In this document: piece after piece, positions 18,775 through 27,917 of the stretch
Layout of the letters: every line of letters begins with the position of its first letter
How positions within the stretch are numbered: the stretch's first letter is position 1
Source of the DNA: Roseateles noduli
GTDB lineage: Bacteria > Pseudomonadota > Gammaproteobacteria > Burkholderiales > Burkholderiaceae_C
DNA: 64,000 nt
Direction: 5' to 3'
Assembly (NCBI GenBank): GCA_002205125.1
Contig: NIOE01000017.1
Location: 1-64,000, forward strand
Notes under the pieces: model-generated
Databases searched by the model: none
What the model saw: the letters and a program-made list of their open reading frames with translations, nothing else
Told to the model about the DNA's origin: nothing
Translations under genes and position numbers: made by a program

Positions 18775-19680
18775 ATGAACAAGTTCCAAGCGATGGAGGT
18801 GTTCGTCCAGGTGGTCGACGCCGGCGGTTTCACGCGCGCCGCCGATCACATGAAGCTGCCCAAGGCCACCGTGTCCACGCTGATCCAGGCGCTGGAATCC
18901 GCGCTGTCGATCAAGTTGCTGCATCGGACGACCCGGCAGGTCAGCGTGACCGCGGAAGGCGCCGTGTACTACGAGCATTGCCAGCGCATCCTCGCCGACG
19001 TGCGCGACGCCGAGGATGCCCTCACCCGCACGCGCCGCAGCCCGTCGGGACGCCTGCGCATCGACGCGCCCACGGGCCTCGCGAGCGAGGTGATCATCCC
19101 CGCGCTGCCCGGATTCCACGCGCTCTATCCGGACATCCGGCTCGAACTCGGCTGCAGCGACCGCTCCGTGGACCTCATCGAGGAAGGCGTGGACTGCGCC
19201 GTGCGCGCCGGGGACCTCGACGACTCCAGCCTGATCGCGCGCCGCATCGGCCTGATGCGCTACATGACCTGCGCCTCGCCCGAGTACCTCGAACGCCACG
19301 GACGCCCCAGGCATCCCGATGACCTGATCCAACACCGCTGCGTCAACTACTTCGGCGCGCGCACCGGTCGGCTGTTCGATTGGGATTTCACGCGGGGCGA
19401 CGAACGCATCCAGATCTCCCTGCCCGGCGTCATCGCGCTGAATGACAGCGGCGCCTACACGGCGGCGGGCCTGGCCGGGCTGGGCATCGTGCAGATGGCG
19501 GACTTCCTGATGGCGCCACTGATCGCGCAGGGGCGCTTCGTCCCCATCCTCGAAGAATGGGCGAGCGATCCGCTGCCCGTCCATGTGGTGTATCCGCAGA
19601 ACCGCCACCTGTCCGCCAAGGTGCGCGTGTTCGTCGAATGGATCGCCGCACTCCTGGCCCAACACCCGCTGATGCACTGA
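18775..19680 (+). CDS. LysR family transcriptional regulator
   Basis: A 301-residue LysR protein with an N-terminal winged helix-turn-helix (MEVFVQVVDAGGFTRAADHMKLPKATVSTLIQALE) and a periplasmic-binding-like effector domain. ATG 18775 is where homology begins. The next gene, an alpha/beta hydrolase, starts 14 bases after it in the same direction, so the regulator is probably co-transcribed with a target. Effector unknown. Confidence 0.93.
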   Translation: MNKFQAMEVFVQVVDAGGFTRAADHMKLPKATVSTLIQALESALSIKLLHRTTRQVSVTAEGAVYYEHCQRILADVRDAEDALTRTRRSPSGRLRIDAPTGLASEVIIPALPGFHALYPDIRLELGCSDRSVDLIEEGVDCAVRAGDLDDSSLIARRIGLMRYMTCASPEYLERHGRPRHPDDLIQHRCVNYFGARTGRLFDWDFTRGDERIQISLPGVIALNDSGAYTAAGLAGLGIVQMADFLMAPLIAQGRFVPILEEWASDPLPVHVVYPQNRHLSAKVRVFVEWIAALLAQHPLMH

Positions 19681-19693
19681 CGTCGGAGACGCC

Positions 19694-20521
19694 ATGTTTT
19701 TCCTGCACGATGGACACCGCATCCACTTCACCGACGATGGTCAGAACGAAGGCCAGAGCGACAGCGAGGACGGCGCGCTGCTGTTCCTCCACGGTCTGGG
19801 CGGCAACGCGCTCAACTGGACGTACCAGCGCCAGCACTTCGCGTCGCGCCGACGCGTGATCTGCCTCGATCTGCCGGGGCACGGCAAGTCGGAGGGAAAG
19901 AGCATCCCCTTCCTCGATTTCGGAAACGTCGTCGAAGGTCTGCTCGACCACCTCGGCATCGATCGCGTGGCCGTGTGCGGACTCTCGAAAGGCGCGCGCG
20001 TCGGCCTCCAGCTTGCCGCCCGGTCGCCCGACCGCGTGAGCGCGGCCATTGCGGTCAACGCCTTCCTGCATCTGACGCCTGCGGACGAGGCTGCCCGCTT
20101 CGCGCTGTACGACCTGCTGCTGCGCGGCGACGAGGGAAAAGCCACTTGGGCGACTCGCCTGCTCACGCAGATGGCGGTCCCCGAGGAAAGCCGTATCCAT
20201 CGTGGATTCATGCGTTCCTTGGAGACCCTGGACGGTCCGTTCATCCGGGCGTTGTTCCAGCAGATCATGGACGCCGACCAGCGTCCCGAGGTCACGGGCG
20301 TCCGGTGCCGCACGCTGCTGCTGCGCGGCGGGAAGGACGGCCTCGTGCCGGCGTATTGTCACGACGAGCTGCAGTCGCTGATCCCCGACTGCGCATCCGT
20401 CGTGCTCGAAGACTGCGGCCACCTGCCGTATCTCGAATCGCCCGAGCGCTTCAACCTGGCGCTTGAGAACTTCCTTCCACCGCGCGCGTCGGGCCAGCCT
20501 CGCCCGCCGCCCCTTCGCTGA
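19694..20521 (+). CDS. Alpha/beta-fold hydrolase
   Basis: A 275-residue cytoplasmic hydrolase. The oxyanion motif LFLHGLGGNALNW, the nucleophile elbow GLSKGARVG (Ser), the acid residue in LRGGKDGLVP and the histidine in CGHLPYLESPE form a complete triad. It resembles esterases and lactonases of the BioH/3-oxoadipate enol-lactonase kind; the substrate cannot be told. It follows a LysR gene by 14 bases and is followed by another LysR gene after 11 bases. Confidence 0.88.
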   Translation: MFFLHDGHRIHFTDDGQNEGQSDSEDGALLFLHGLGGNALNWTYQRQHFASRRRVICLDLPGHGKSEGKSIPFLDFGNVVEGLLDHLGIDRVAVCGLSKGARVGLQLAARSPDRVSAAIAVNAFLHLTPADEAARFALYDLLLRGDEGKATWATRLLTQMAVPEESRIHRGFMRSLETLDGPFIRALFQQIMDADQRPEVTGVRCRTLLLRGGKDGLVPAYCHDELQSLIPDCASVVLEDCGHLPYLESPERFNLALENFLPPRASGQPRPPPLR

Positions 20522-20531
20522 CGGTTCGACC

Positions 20532-21470
20532 ATGGATCGCATGCATGCCATGAGCGCCTTCGTGGCGGTGGCCGAGGAGCAGAACTTCGCCGCCGCCGCG
20601 CGGCGCATGGGCACCTCGCCGGCCACGATCTCCCGGGCCATCGCGGCGCTGGAGGAGCGCCTCGGCGTGAAGCTCGTGCTGCGGACGACCCGCAGCGTGC
20701 GGCTGACCGACGTCGGGCAACGCTACCTCGACGATGTCCGGCTCATCCTCGCCAAGGTCACCGAAGCGCACGAGTCGGCCGCCGGCACCCAGAGCGTGCT
20801 GCGCGGCCACCTGAGCGTGACGGCGCCGGCGATGTTCGGCGTCTCCCACGTGATGCCGTGCATCGCCGATTTCCTCGCCCAGTACCCGTTGATGACCGTG
20901 TCCGGCTACTTCCTCGACCGGGTCGTGGATCTGGTCGACGAGGGCGTGGATGTCGCCGTGCGCATCGGCGGCACATGCGACGTGCGTGACGCGCGCGACG
21001 TCGATACGCCGGCCGTGGCCGTCGGGTCGATGCGCCGGGTGCTCTGCGCCTCCCCGGACTACCTCGCGGCGCGCGGCCGCCCGGCTCATCCCGCCGAGCT
21101 GGCCGGTCATACGATCATCGCGGCGCAGAACGTGTCGCCCGATCCGGACTGGTCCTTCCTCGCCGAGGAAGGACCTCTGAACGTCCGCGTGACTCCCGCG
21201 CTGACCGTGACGAGCAACGATGCCGCGGTCGTCGCCGCCACGATGGGCGCCGGGATCACGCGGCTGTTCCACTATCAGATCGCCTCGGAGCTGGCGGAGC
21301 GCCGGCTGGAAATCGTGCTCGCCGAACATGAAGAAGCGCCGTGGCCCATCCACGTGGTCCATAGCGGCGTCGGCGGCGCGTCGGCCAAGGTCCGGGCGTT
21401 CGTCGACCTGCTCGTGCGGCACCTCTCGCAAGATCCCGCGCAGCCCCTGACGCGGTCGGGGGCCGCTTGA
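20532..21470 (+). CDS. LysR family transcriptional regulator
   Basis: A 312-residue LysR protein: HTH in FVAVAEEQNFAAAARRMGTSPATISRAIAALEERLGVKL, then an effector domain. It ends eight bases before the end of the convergent reductase gene. It may regulate either the upstream hydrolase or the reductase/flavoprotein pair. Confidence 0.93.
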   Translation: MDRMHAMSAFVAVAEEQNFAAAARRMGTSPATISRAIAALEERLGVKLVLRTTRSVRLTDVGQRYLDDVRLILAKVTEAHESAAGTQSVLRGHLSVTAPAMFGVSHVMPCIADFLAQYPLMTVSGYFLDRVVDLVDEGVDVAVRIGGTCDVRDARDVDTPAVAVGSMRRVLCASPDYLAARGRPAHPAELAGHTIIAAQNVSPDPDWSFLAEEGPLNVRVTPALTVTSNDAAVVAATMGAGITRLFHYQIASELAERRLEIVLAEHEEAPWPIHVVHSGVGGASAKVRAFVDLLVRHLSQDPAQPLTRSGAA

Positions 21471-21478
21471 ACACGGTC

Positions 21479-22432
21479 TCAGAGCTGCAGCGTCAGCACC
21501 TCGTCGGACGTCGCCCACGATACGCACGGACACATCGAGTGCTGGCGCTGTTCCTCGGTGAGGCAGTTGTCGCGGTGGATGGGCCGACCGCCGCTGTAGC
21601 TGGCGATGCAGGCGCCGCACTCGCCGCGCTTGCAGTCGGACGGGATCCACGCGCCGGCGGCCTCCATCGCATCGAGCAGCGTCGTGCCGGGCGCGACCTC
21701 CAGTTCCATCGCGGACTCCGACATCGCGATGCGGACGGTGCCGTCCGTCGCGTCCCAGCTCGGGCCGAAGCTCTCGAAGTGGATCCGACGGCGGTTCACG
21801 CCGCGAGCCTCCGCGGCGAGACGCACGGCGTCGATCAGCTGCGCGGGTCCGCAGACGTACAGGTGGGTGTCGACCTGACCCTGACGACGGTCCAGCAGCG
21901 CGGCGATGTCCACGCGCGTGGCGTTTTCGCCGCGCGTGACGTAGAGCTTCGCCTGATCGCCGTGCTCCCGTCTCACGCGGTCGTGGAAGGCCATCTCGTC
22001 GGCGCTCCGGCCCGAGTAATGCAGCTCGTACGAGCCGCCGGACTGCTTCAACCGCGACGCGATCCCCAGCATCGGCGTGATGCCGATGCCGCCGGCGATG
22101 AGCACATGGTGCGCGCCCTGTGCCGCGATGCTGAATTCGTTGACCGGCGAGGACACGTCGAGCTCGTCGCCGACGGCCAGTTCGTCATGGATGAAGACGG
22201 AGCCGCCGCGTCCGTGCTCGGCGCGCTTGACGGCGATCTCGTAGTACGAGCCGTCGTCACCGTCGGAGATCAGCGAGTACTTGCGGAAGGCGACGACGTC
22301 GCCCACCGGCAGGCCGATCTCGACATGGGCGCCGGGCTGGAAGCTGGTCAGCGCGGCGCTGTCCGCGCTTCCCAATCGGATGCGGCGGATGGACGAAGTC
22401 AGCGCTTCGATTTCGGTGACGCGCAACAACAT
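21479..22432 (-). CDS. PDR/VanB-type flavin and 2Fe-2S oxidoreductase
   Basis: A 317-residue reductase of the phthalate dioxygenase reductase/VanB class: an FMN/NAD(P)H module (FRKYSLISDG, IAGGIGITPMLGIA, YVCGPAQLIDAV) followed by a plant-type ferredoxin domain with CKRGECGAC and a later Cys. Such proteins pass electrons from NAD(P)H to Rieske oxygenases. No oxygenase gene lies in this neighbourhood, so the partner is unknown. It is 12 bases downstream of the PNPOx-like gene, probably the same operon. Confidence 0.92.
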   Translation of the reverse strand: MLLRVTEIEALTSSIRRIRLGSADSAALTSFQPGAHVEIGLPVGDVVAFRKYSLISDGDDGSYYEIAVKRAEHGRGGSVFIHDELAVGDELDVSSPVNEFSIAAQGAHHVLIAGGIGITPMLGIASRLKQSGGSYELHYSGRSADEMAFHDRVRREHGDQAKLYVTRGENATRVDIAALLDRRQGQVDTHLYVCGPAQLIDAVRLAAEARGVNRRRIHFESFGPSWDATDGTVRIAMSESAMELEVAPGTTLLDAMEAAGAWIPSDCKRGECGACIASYSGGRPIHRDNCLTEEQRQHSMCPCVSWATSDEVLTLQL

Positions 22433-22444
22433 GGATCAGACTCC

Positions 22445-23386
22445 TCAAGGCAGAAACGGCGATGCGTCGATGAAACTGGTGTCGAGCCCTTCGGGCAGCC
22501 CGGTCTCGATCCAGCGTTCGATCGTGAACTCCCAGAACCGGCCCGTGCCGCCGGTGCGGTCGTCGGGATCCGGCTGGTCCCAGAACATCGCCACCGTGCC
22601 GTTCAGCTGCAGCAGCCGGCGATGCTCGTAATCGGGGAAGACCAGCCCCGCCTGCGGATTCAGCAGGAAGTTGCCGAAGCTGTTGAACATGCTGTTCCCG
22701 TTGTAGTCGGGGATGCGCAGCACGTTGCCGGGCAGGAGCTGCACGAATCCCGGCGGGCCGCCGCGATGCGAGGCGTCCGCGCCGTGGGTCTCGTGCACCG
22801 AGGCGAGGAAGAAGGTGTCGGCCCGCGCGATCAGCTCGCGCTGCGCGTCGCCGATGTCGCTGCCCTGCCGCAGGCCCGTGGGCATCGCCTGACTGCCGGG
22901 GTCGCTCAGCGCGATCGTGCGGCGCTGGATGTAGCGCGGGCAGATTGGCACCGACTCGGTGACGTCGACGACCAAGCGATCGCCGTCCAGATGGGCGTCG
23001 CCGTTGACCTTCAGGCGCTTGCGCGTCTGCAGGTCCAGCAGCAGGAAACCCATCCGGGTGTCGAGCCGGAGGTTCTCCCACAGCGGGTCATGCGGCTGAC
23101 GCGCGACCTTCGAGAGATCGATGGTCAGGGTGGTCGCATCGTCGCTGGGATTCAGGAAGCCGGGTTCCCCGATCAAGATCGACGCCCACACCCGGCCGTC
23201 GATGTCGACGCTGCCGATGTACACGGTCTTCTGCTGGCGCACGAAGGGCAGCGCACCGCGCACGATGTGCGTCGACACGTTCGCGCCGTTCCGGGCGGCC
23301 ATGTCCGATTCATTGGCGTTGCGCTGGGCGATCAGTTCGCCCTCATGGAAACGGCTGGAGGGGCTGGGGGATCCGCCGGCGTTCAT
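22445..23386 (-). CDS. Pyridoxamine 5'-phosphate oxidase-like flavoprotein
   Basis: A 313-residue protein with a split-barrel FMN-binding (PNPOx-like) fold: TVYIGSVDIDGRVWASILIGEPGFL in the first half and GNSMFNSFGNFLLNPQAGLVFPDYE in the second. Proteins of this size are often found with PDR-type reductases and may act on small oxidants or flavin-linked substrates. It heads a two-gene operon and diverges from a LysR gene 71 bases away, the likely regulator. Confidence 0.82.
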   Translation of the reverse strand: MNAGGSPSPSSRFHEGELIAQRNANESDMAARNGANVSTHIVRGALPFVRQQKTVYIGSVDIDGRVWASILIGEPGFLNPSDDATTLTIDLSKVARQPHDPLWENLRLDTRMGFLLLDLQTRKRLKVNGDAHLDGDRLVVDVTESVPICPRYIQRRTIALSDPGSQAMPTGLRQGSDIGDAQRELIARADTFFLASVHETHGADASHRGGPPGFVQLLPGNVLRIPDYNGNSMFNSFGNFLLNPQAGLVFPDYEHRRLLQLNGTVAMFWDQPDPDDRTGGTGRFWEFTIERWIETGLPEGLDTSFIDASPFLP

Positions 23387-23457
23387 GGTGTGCTCCTGGA
23401 TGGAAACGAAACGAAGGGCGCCGTCATGCGGGGCGCACGAGATCTGGAGAGCCCGCC

Positions 23458-24357
23458 GTGGACGACCTCTACCTGATGACGGTGTTCGTCGCCGTCGGCG
23501 ACGGGCTCAGCTTTGCGGGCGCGGCCCGGGCGCTGGACCTGTCTGCCACCGCCGTGACGCGGGCGATCCAGACGTTGGAAAGCCGTCGCGGCGTCGCGCT
23601 GCTGGTGCGGCACACGCGGCGCGTCACGCTGAGCGAGGCCGGTCGCCGCTACCTCGAAGACGCCCGCGAGATCCTCCGCCTGGTCGCCGATGCCGAAGCC
23701 GGCGCCTCCGACGCGAACGTGGTCACACGCGGCACCTTGCGGGTGACGGCGCCGGTCGTCTTCGGACGGCTGTTCATCGTGCCCGGCATCGCGGACTACC
23801 TGCGGCGATATCCGGAGATGACCGTGTCTGCGACCTTCGTCGACCGCACCGTCAACCTGATCGACGAGGGTTTCGACATCGCGATCCGCATCGGCCAATT
23901 GCCCGATTCCGGCATGAAGGCGATCAAGGTCGGCGAGGTCGGCAGGACCGCCTGCGCTTCCCCGGAGTACCTGTCGCGTCACGGTGTGCCTCAACATCCC
24001 ACGGATCTCCACAAGCACCGGACCCTCGCGATCGACGTGTCGTCGCAGCAGATGGTCTGGAAATTCGGAGCCCGGCAGTCGGCGATGTCCGTCAAGCTGA
24101 AGCCCTCGTGCGGCTTCACCGGCAGCGACGCAGCGATCGCGGCGGCCGAGCTCGGGTTGGGCATCGTCCATCTGCCGACCTATCAGGTGAGGGAGAAGAT
24201 GGCGGGCGGCAAGCTCACGCCGGTGTTGACGGCCTTCGCCGGCGACACCGTGCCCATCCATCTGCTCCATCGGGAAAGCCGGTTCGGGTCCTCCAAGCTC
24301 CGCAACTTCATCGAGCTGCTGACGGCGCGCTTGCGCGCGGAGCGGCTGGCCTCGTGA
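23458..24357 (+). CDS. LysR family transcriptional regulator
   Basis: A 299-residue LysR protein beginning at GTG 23458, with HTH FVAVGDGLSFAGAARALDLSATAVTRAIQTLE and a full effector domain. It diverges from the PNPOx-like/reductase operon, the usual arrangement for a LysR regulator and its target. Confidence 0.92.
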   Translation: MDDLYLMTVFVAVGDGLSFAGAARALDLSATAVTRAIQTLESRRGVALLVRHTRRVTLSEAGRRYLEDAREILRLVADAEAGASDANVVTRGTLRVTAPVVFGRLFIVPGIADYLRRYPEMTVSATFVDRTVNLIDEGFDIAIRIGQLPDSGMKAIKVGEVGRTACASPEYLSRHGVPQHPTDLHKHRTLAIDVSSQQMVWKFGARQSAMSVKLKPSCGFTGSDAAIAAAELGLGIVHLPTYQVREKMAGGKLTPVLTAFAGDTVPIHLLHRESRFGSSKLRNFIELLTARLRAERLAS

Positions 24358-24389
24358 GCGGATGACCTCGCCGGCATGTCACGGACCGA

Positions 24390-24761
24390 TCAGAAGGTCA
24401 GGACCGTGTAGCTGTCGGCGATCAGCTCGCCGATGCTGGGCAGGCCGGAGGTGCCCGGCACCTTGTTGACCGAGATCAGGTCGAAGCCGTTCTTGATCGC
24501 CGCGTCGCGCGCGCCGAACACATCGGCGCAGCCGCAGGACACGCCGGCGACCTTGTCCTCGACAGCGGCGAACAGGCCGTGCACCGGATGGTCCGGCTGC
24601 TTCACCACGCCGGCCCAGCGGGTGCCCGTGCCTTGGAAGTAGATCGACACGTCGGTGTTGCGCTGCTTGAAGTCGTAGGCCGTGGCCAGACCGTTGAACA
24701 GGCGGCCCAGGGCCTCTTCGCCACCGTTGGCGTCCGAGAAGATGAAGATGGCGACTTTCAT
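24390..24761 (-). CDS. DsrE family protein
   Basis: A 123-residue DsrE/TusD-like protein, MKVAIFIFSDANGGEEALGRLFNGLATAYDFKQ, with a conserved-looking cysteine pair in GVSCGCADVFGAR. DsrE-fold proteins handle sulfur or persulfide groups, but single-gene forms are poorly known. The ATG at 24761 follows AAAGGA. The open frame upstream is A+T-rich and looks non-coding. It diverges from the glutathione transferase gene. Confidence 0.88.
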   Translation of the reverse strand: MKVAIFIFSDANGGEEALGRLFNGLATAYDFKQRNTDVSIYFQGTGTRWAGVVKQPDHPVHGLFAAVEDKVAGVSCGCADVFGARDAAIKNGFDLISVNKVPGTSGLPSIGELIADSYTVLTF

Positions 24762-24911
24762 TGGATTTCCTTTGAACGAATGAATGAATGCTTGATCGAT
24801 TGATTGATCCGAATCGACAGTCGAATGGTTGGCAACTGACGATCGGAATCGTAGAAAAACCGCTGGATCGCCGATACGTCGCGGCCTGCAAGTCATCGTT
24901 GCATCGGGCGC

Positions 24912-24935
24912 GATTGTTCAGCCGGCTGAACGATC
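24912..24935. promoter_or_regulatory. 24-base near-perfect palindrome, probable operator
   Basis: The core GTTCAGCCGGCTGAAC (24916-24931) is a perfect 16-base palindrome, and three of the four next base pairs outward also match. It sits in the 265-base divergent region between dsrE-like and gst genes, about 95 bases before the gst start. The symmetry suggests a dimeric repressor or activator site; the regulator is not identified. Confidence 0.6.
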
Positions 24936-25026
24936 AATTCGTCTCGCGCCCATTGGTCGCATCGGGGCGTCTCCATAGACTGACCGTCACGTGATTCCCC
25001 TTCATTCACCTGACGAGTCCATTGCC

Positions 25027-25638
25027 ATGAAGCTCTATTTCTCCCCCGGGTCCTGCGCCCTCGCCTCACAGATCGCGCTGCGAGAGGCAGGTCAGGAATT
25101 CGAACTGGTGAAGGTCGACTTCGACACGAAGACGACCGTTGAAGGCGACTACTTCCAGGTCAGCGCGAAGGGAATGATTCCCGCGCTGAAGCTGGACGAC
25201 GGCGACGTCATCACGGAAGGCGCGGTGCTCCTGCAGTGGATCGCGGACCAGCATCCGGAGTTCGATCTCCTGCCTGCATTCGGAACGCGTGAGCGCTACC
25301 GGGCCATGCAGTGGCTGAATTACGTGGCGACCGATCTGCACAAGGGCATGGCGGTGATGTTCTCGCCCTTCATCGACGCCGAGTCGAAGACGCGTTTCGC
25401 CGAGGGCAACCTGGCCAGCCGGTTCGCGTACATCGACCAGCACCTGTCGAGCAACGACTACGTGCTGGGCGAGGCGTTCTCGGTCGTCGACGCCTACCTG
25501 TACAACGTCCTGCGCTGGCCGGTGCGCGTGAACATCGACATGTCGCCGTATGCGGCCATCCAGAGATTCATGGAACGGATGATCCAGCGGCCGGCGGTGC
25601 GCGCCGCGTTGAAGGCGGAGGGGCTGCCGGTCCAGTGA
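25027..25638 (+). CDS. Glutathione S-transferase, beta-class like
   Basis: A 203-residue cytoplasmic enzyme that conjugates glutathione to electrophiles. It begins MKLYFSPGSCALASQIALREAG, with the cysteine at residue 10 typical of bacterial beta-class enzymes, and has the glutathione-binding KGMIPALKLDDGDVITEGAVLLQWIA and an all-helical C-terminal domain. The palindrome upstream suggests inducible control. It diverges from the DsrE gene. Confidence 0.93.
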   Translation: MKLYFSPGSCALASQIALREAGQEFELVKVDFDTKTTVEGDYFQVSAKGMIPALKLDDGDVITEGAVLLQWIADQHPEFDLLPAFGTRERYRAMQWLNYVATDLHKGMAVMFSPFIDAESKTRFAEGNLASRFAYIDQHLSSNDYVLGEAFSVVDAYLYNVLRWPVRVNIDMSPYAAIQRFMERMIQRPAVRAALKAEGLPVQ

Positions 25639-25814
25639 GCGGCCGTCCGGGGGACTGGGAACTAATTCACGACTGCGCACGCCGCGCTCGGATCGCGCGA
25701 TGTGCGCCCCCTTGGGCACGGGGGCCGGGACGGATCGTGGGTGGCGCGTCGCCGCCAAGATGAGTGCACGTCGCGGCGACCCGCCGTGACGACACCTCCC
25801 ATTGAGTTCCCAAA

Positions 25815-26450
25815 ATGAAAATGAACACCCTCGTTGGAACGATCGCGGCCCTGCTCGCGACCGTCGGCGCAGCCCACGCCGCCCCCACCCTGCTGACCGC
25901 CAGCAACGTGCCGGCGCTGGCCGGCGCGGGCGTCATCACCTTCGACAACGCGGCCCTCGGCAGCTTCACCTCGCGCAACTTCGGCGGCGTGACGATCTCG
26001 ACGTCGACGGCCAACGGCCTTGCCGTTGACAACGCGTATGACGGCTCCTACGCCACGACCGGCCGCTACCTGACCAACTTCTACACGCCCGGCACGCTGA
26101 CCTTCAGCTTCGCCACGGCGGTGTCGGCGTTCGGCTTCAACTGGGGTGCGGCCGATCAGCCGTGGACCATGCAGGTCTTCGACCTCAACAACGTGCTGCT
26201 GTCGACGCTGAACATCGCGGCGCAGAGCCCGTCCACCAACTACGCCGGCTTCATCGGCGCCAGCGGCAACGGCAGCACCATCGGCTCGTTCAAGCTGACC
26301 AGCGCCGGGTCCACGGACTACGTGCTGATCGACAACCTGCGCACCGTCGCCGCCAACGTGCCGGAGCCGGGCTCCATCGCGCTGGCCGGCCTGGGCCTGA
26401 TGGTTGCGGTCGGCGTCAGCCGCCGCCGCAAGTCGGCGCAAGCGGTCTGA
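25815..26450 (+). CDS. PEP-CTERM sorting-domain protein
   Basis: A 211-residue secreted protein: signal peptide (LVGTIAALLATVGAAHA), a beta-rich middle with few charges, and a C-terminal PEP-CTERM signal (VPEPGS, a hydrophobic helix, then SRRRK). An exosortase (EpsH/XrtA type) would recognise the signal, remove it and leave the protein at the surface or in the exopolysaccharide matrix; none is encoded in this window. The 176 bases upstream hold no gene. Function of the mature part unknown. Confidence 0.9.
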   Translation: MKMNTLVGTIAALLATVGAAHAAPTLLTASNVPALAGAGVITFDNAALGSFTSRNFGGVTISTSTANGLAVDNAYDGSYATTGRYLTNFYTPGTLTFSFATAVSAFGFNWGAADQPWTMQVFDLNNVLLSTLNIAAQSPSTNYAGFIGASGNGSTIGSFKLTSAGSTDYVLIDNLRTVAANVPEPGSIALAGLGLMVAVGVSRRRKSAQAV

Positions 26451-26546
26451 TCGCTTGAGCTGTCGACACGCCCGTCAGCGGCGTGTCGAATCCGGTGGCG
26501 GTCGTTCGTCGTTCCTGTGTACGCTGATCCAGCGAGGAGCGACACC

Positions 26547-27185
26547 ATGACCATCACCATCACCGCCTTCGACCGTTCCCCCGACGGCGGCAAGGGCCTG
26601 GCGCGCGACACGCGCGTGCGCTGGGCGCTGGAGGAGGCCGGACTCGCGTACGAGGTCCGGCTCGTCTCCTTCCAGGCCATGAAGGAACCGGCGCATCTGG
26701 CGCTGCATCCCTTCGGCCAGATTCCCACCTATGAGGAAGACGGGCTGGCGCTCTTCGAGACCGGCGCGATCGTGCTGCACATCGGCGGCCGGCACCCGGG
26801 CCTGCTGCCCGACGACGCCGACGCGCGAGCGCGCGCCGTCAGCTGGGTCTTCGCTGCGGTGAACACTTTGGAGCCGCCTATCCTGGAGCTGACGATGGCG
26901 AGGTTGTTCGAGCGCGAGCAGCCCTGGTATGCGGCCCGGCTGCCGATGCTCGAAGGACGGATGCGCACGCGGTTGCAGCAGTTGTCGGATCGACTCGGCG
27001 ACGCGGAGTGGCTCGACGGCGGGTTCAGCGCGGGGGACCTGATGATGGTCCACGTGCTGCTGCGGTTGCGGTCGACGGGGCTGCTCGACGAGTTTCCGCG
27101 GCTGGCGGCCTATGTCGCGCGCGGAGAGGCGCGGCCGGCGTATCGGCGAGCCTTCGCGGATCAACTGGCAGTGAACACTCGATAG
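26547..27185 (+). CDS. Glutathione S-transferase family protein
   Basis: A 212-residue protein with an N-terminal thioredoxin-like GST domain (RVRWALEEAGLAYEVRLVSF, HPFGQIPTYEEDGLALFETGAIVLHI) and a C-terminal helical domain (WLDGGFSAGDLMMVHVLLRL). GAGGAG upstream sets ATG 26547. The catalytic residue and substrate are not evident. It is followed after 66 bases by a metallo-hydrolase gene on the same strand. Confidence 0.9.
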   Translation: MTITITAFDRSPDGGKGLARDTRVRWALEEAGLAYEVRLVSFQAMKEPAHLALHPFGQIPTYEEDGLALFETGAIVLHIGGRHPGLLPDDADARARAVSWVFAAVNTLEPPILELTMARLFEREQPWYAARLPMLEGRMRTRLQQLSDRLGDAEWLDGGFSAGDLMMVHVLLRLRSTGLLDEFPRLAAYVARGEARPAYRRAFADQLAVNTR

Positions 27186-27251
27186 GCGTGCCGACGGTGC
27201 GTTCGTTGCAAAACCGTACGATCGCGTCACAGAATTCCGTCCTTCACCCCC

Positions 27252-27899
27252 ATGCCCCTCCGCGACCAGACCATCCCCGTCACGCCCTTCCGCCAGAACT
27301 GCTCCATCGTCTGGTGCGACGTCACGAATGACGCCGCGATCGTCGATCCGGGCGGCGAGATCCCGCGCCTGCTTGCCGAGGTCGAGCGCCTCGGTCTCAC
27401 GCTCAAGGCGATCTGGCTGACCCACGCCCACATCGACCACGCCGGCGGCACCGGCGAGCTCGCGCGGTTGCGCGACCTGCCCATCATCGGACCGCATGAG
27501 GGCGACCAGTTCTGGATCGCCGGCCTGCCGCAGCAGTCCGCGATGTTCGGCTTCCCGCCCGCCGAGATGTTCACGCCCACGCGCTGGCTCGAAGACGGCG
27601 ACACCGTCCAGATCGGCCACGAGACGCTGACCGTGCGCCACTGCCCCGGGCACACGCCCGGTCACGTGGTCTTCCATTCCGAGAGCGCCAAACGCTGCTT
27701 CGTCGGCGACGTGCTCTTCGCCGGCAGCATCGGTCGCACCGACTTCCCCGGCGGCGACCACGCCACGCTGATCCGCTCCATCAACGAGCGCCTCTGGCCG
27801 ATGGGCGACGACACCGTGTTCGTCCCGGGCCACGGGCTCGAGAGCAGCTTCGGCGAAGAGCGCCGCACGAATCCCTTTGTGGGCGGCCGCTGGGGCTGA
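27252..27899 (+). CDS. Metallo-beta-lactamase-fold hydrolase (GloB/YcbL-like)
   Basis: A 215-residue cytoplasmic hydrolase with the binuclear metal motif THAHIDHAGG, further ligands in CPGHTPGHV, the bridging Asp in FVGDVLFAGSIGRTDFPGG, and a C-terminal PGHG. This pattern is that of glyoxalase II-like proteins of the YcbL group, which hydrolyse glutathione thioesters or related compounds. Two palindromic repeats follow the gene. Confidence 0.92.
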   Translation: MPLRDQTIPVTPFRQNCSIVWCDVTNDAAIVDPGGEIPRLLAEVERLGLTLKAIWLTHAHIDHAGGTGELARLRDLPIIGPHEGDQFWIAGLPQQSAMFGFPPAEMFTPTRWLEDGDTVQIGHETLTVRHCPGHTPGHVVFHSESAKRCFVGDVLFAGSIGRTDFPGGDHATLIRSINERLWPMGDDTVFVPGHGLESSFGEERRTNPFVGGRWG

Positions 27900-27917
27900 G
27901 GTACTACGCCGGCCGCT

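Noticed and set aside
21467-23476. A 669-codon plus-strand frame opposite the reductase and PNPOx-like genes
   Set aside because: Composition is that of a shadow frame, and the opposite strand encodes two clear families.
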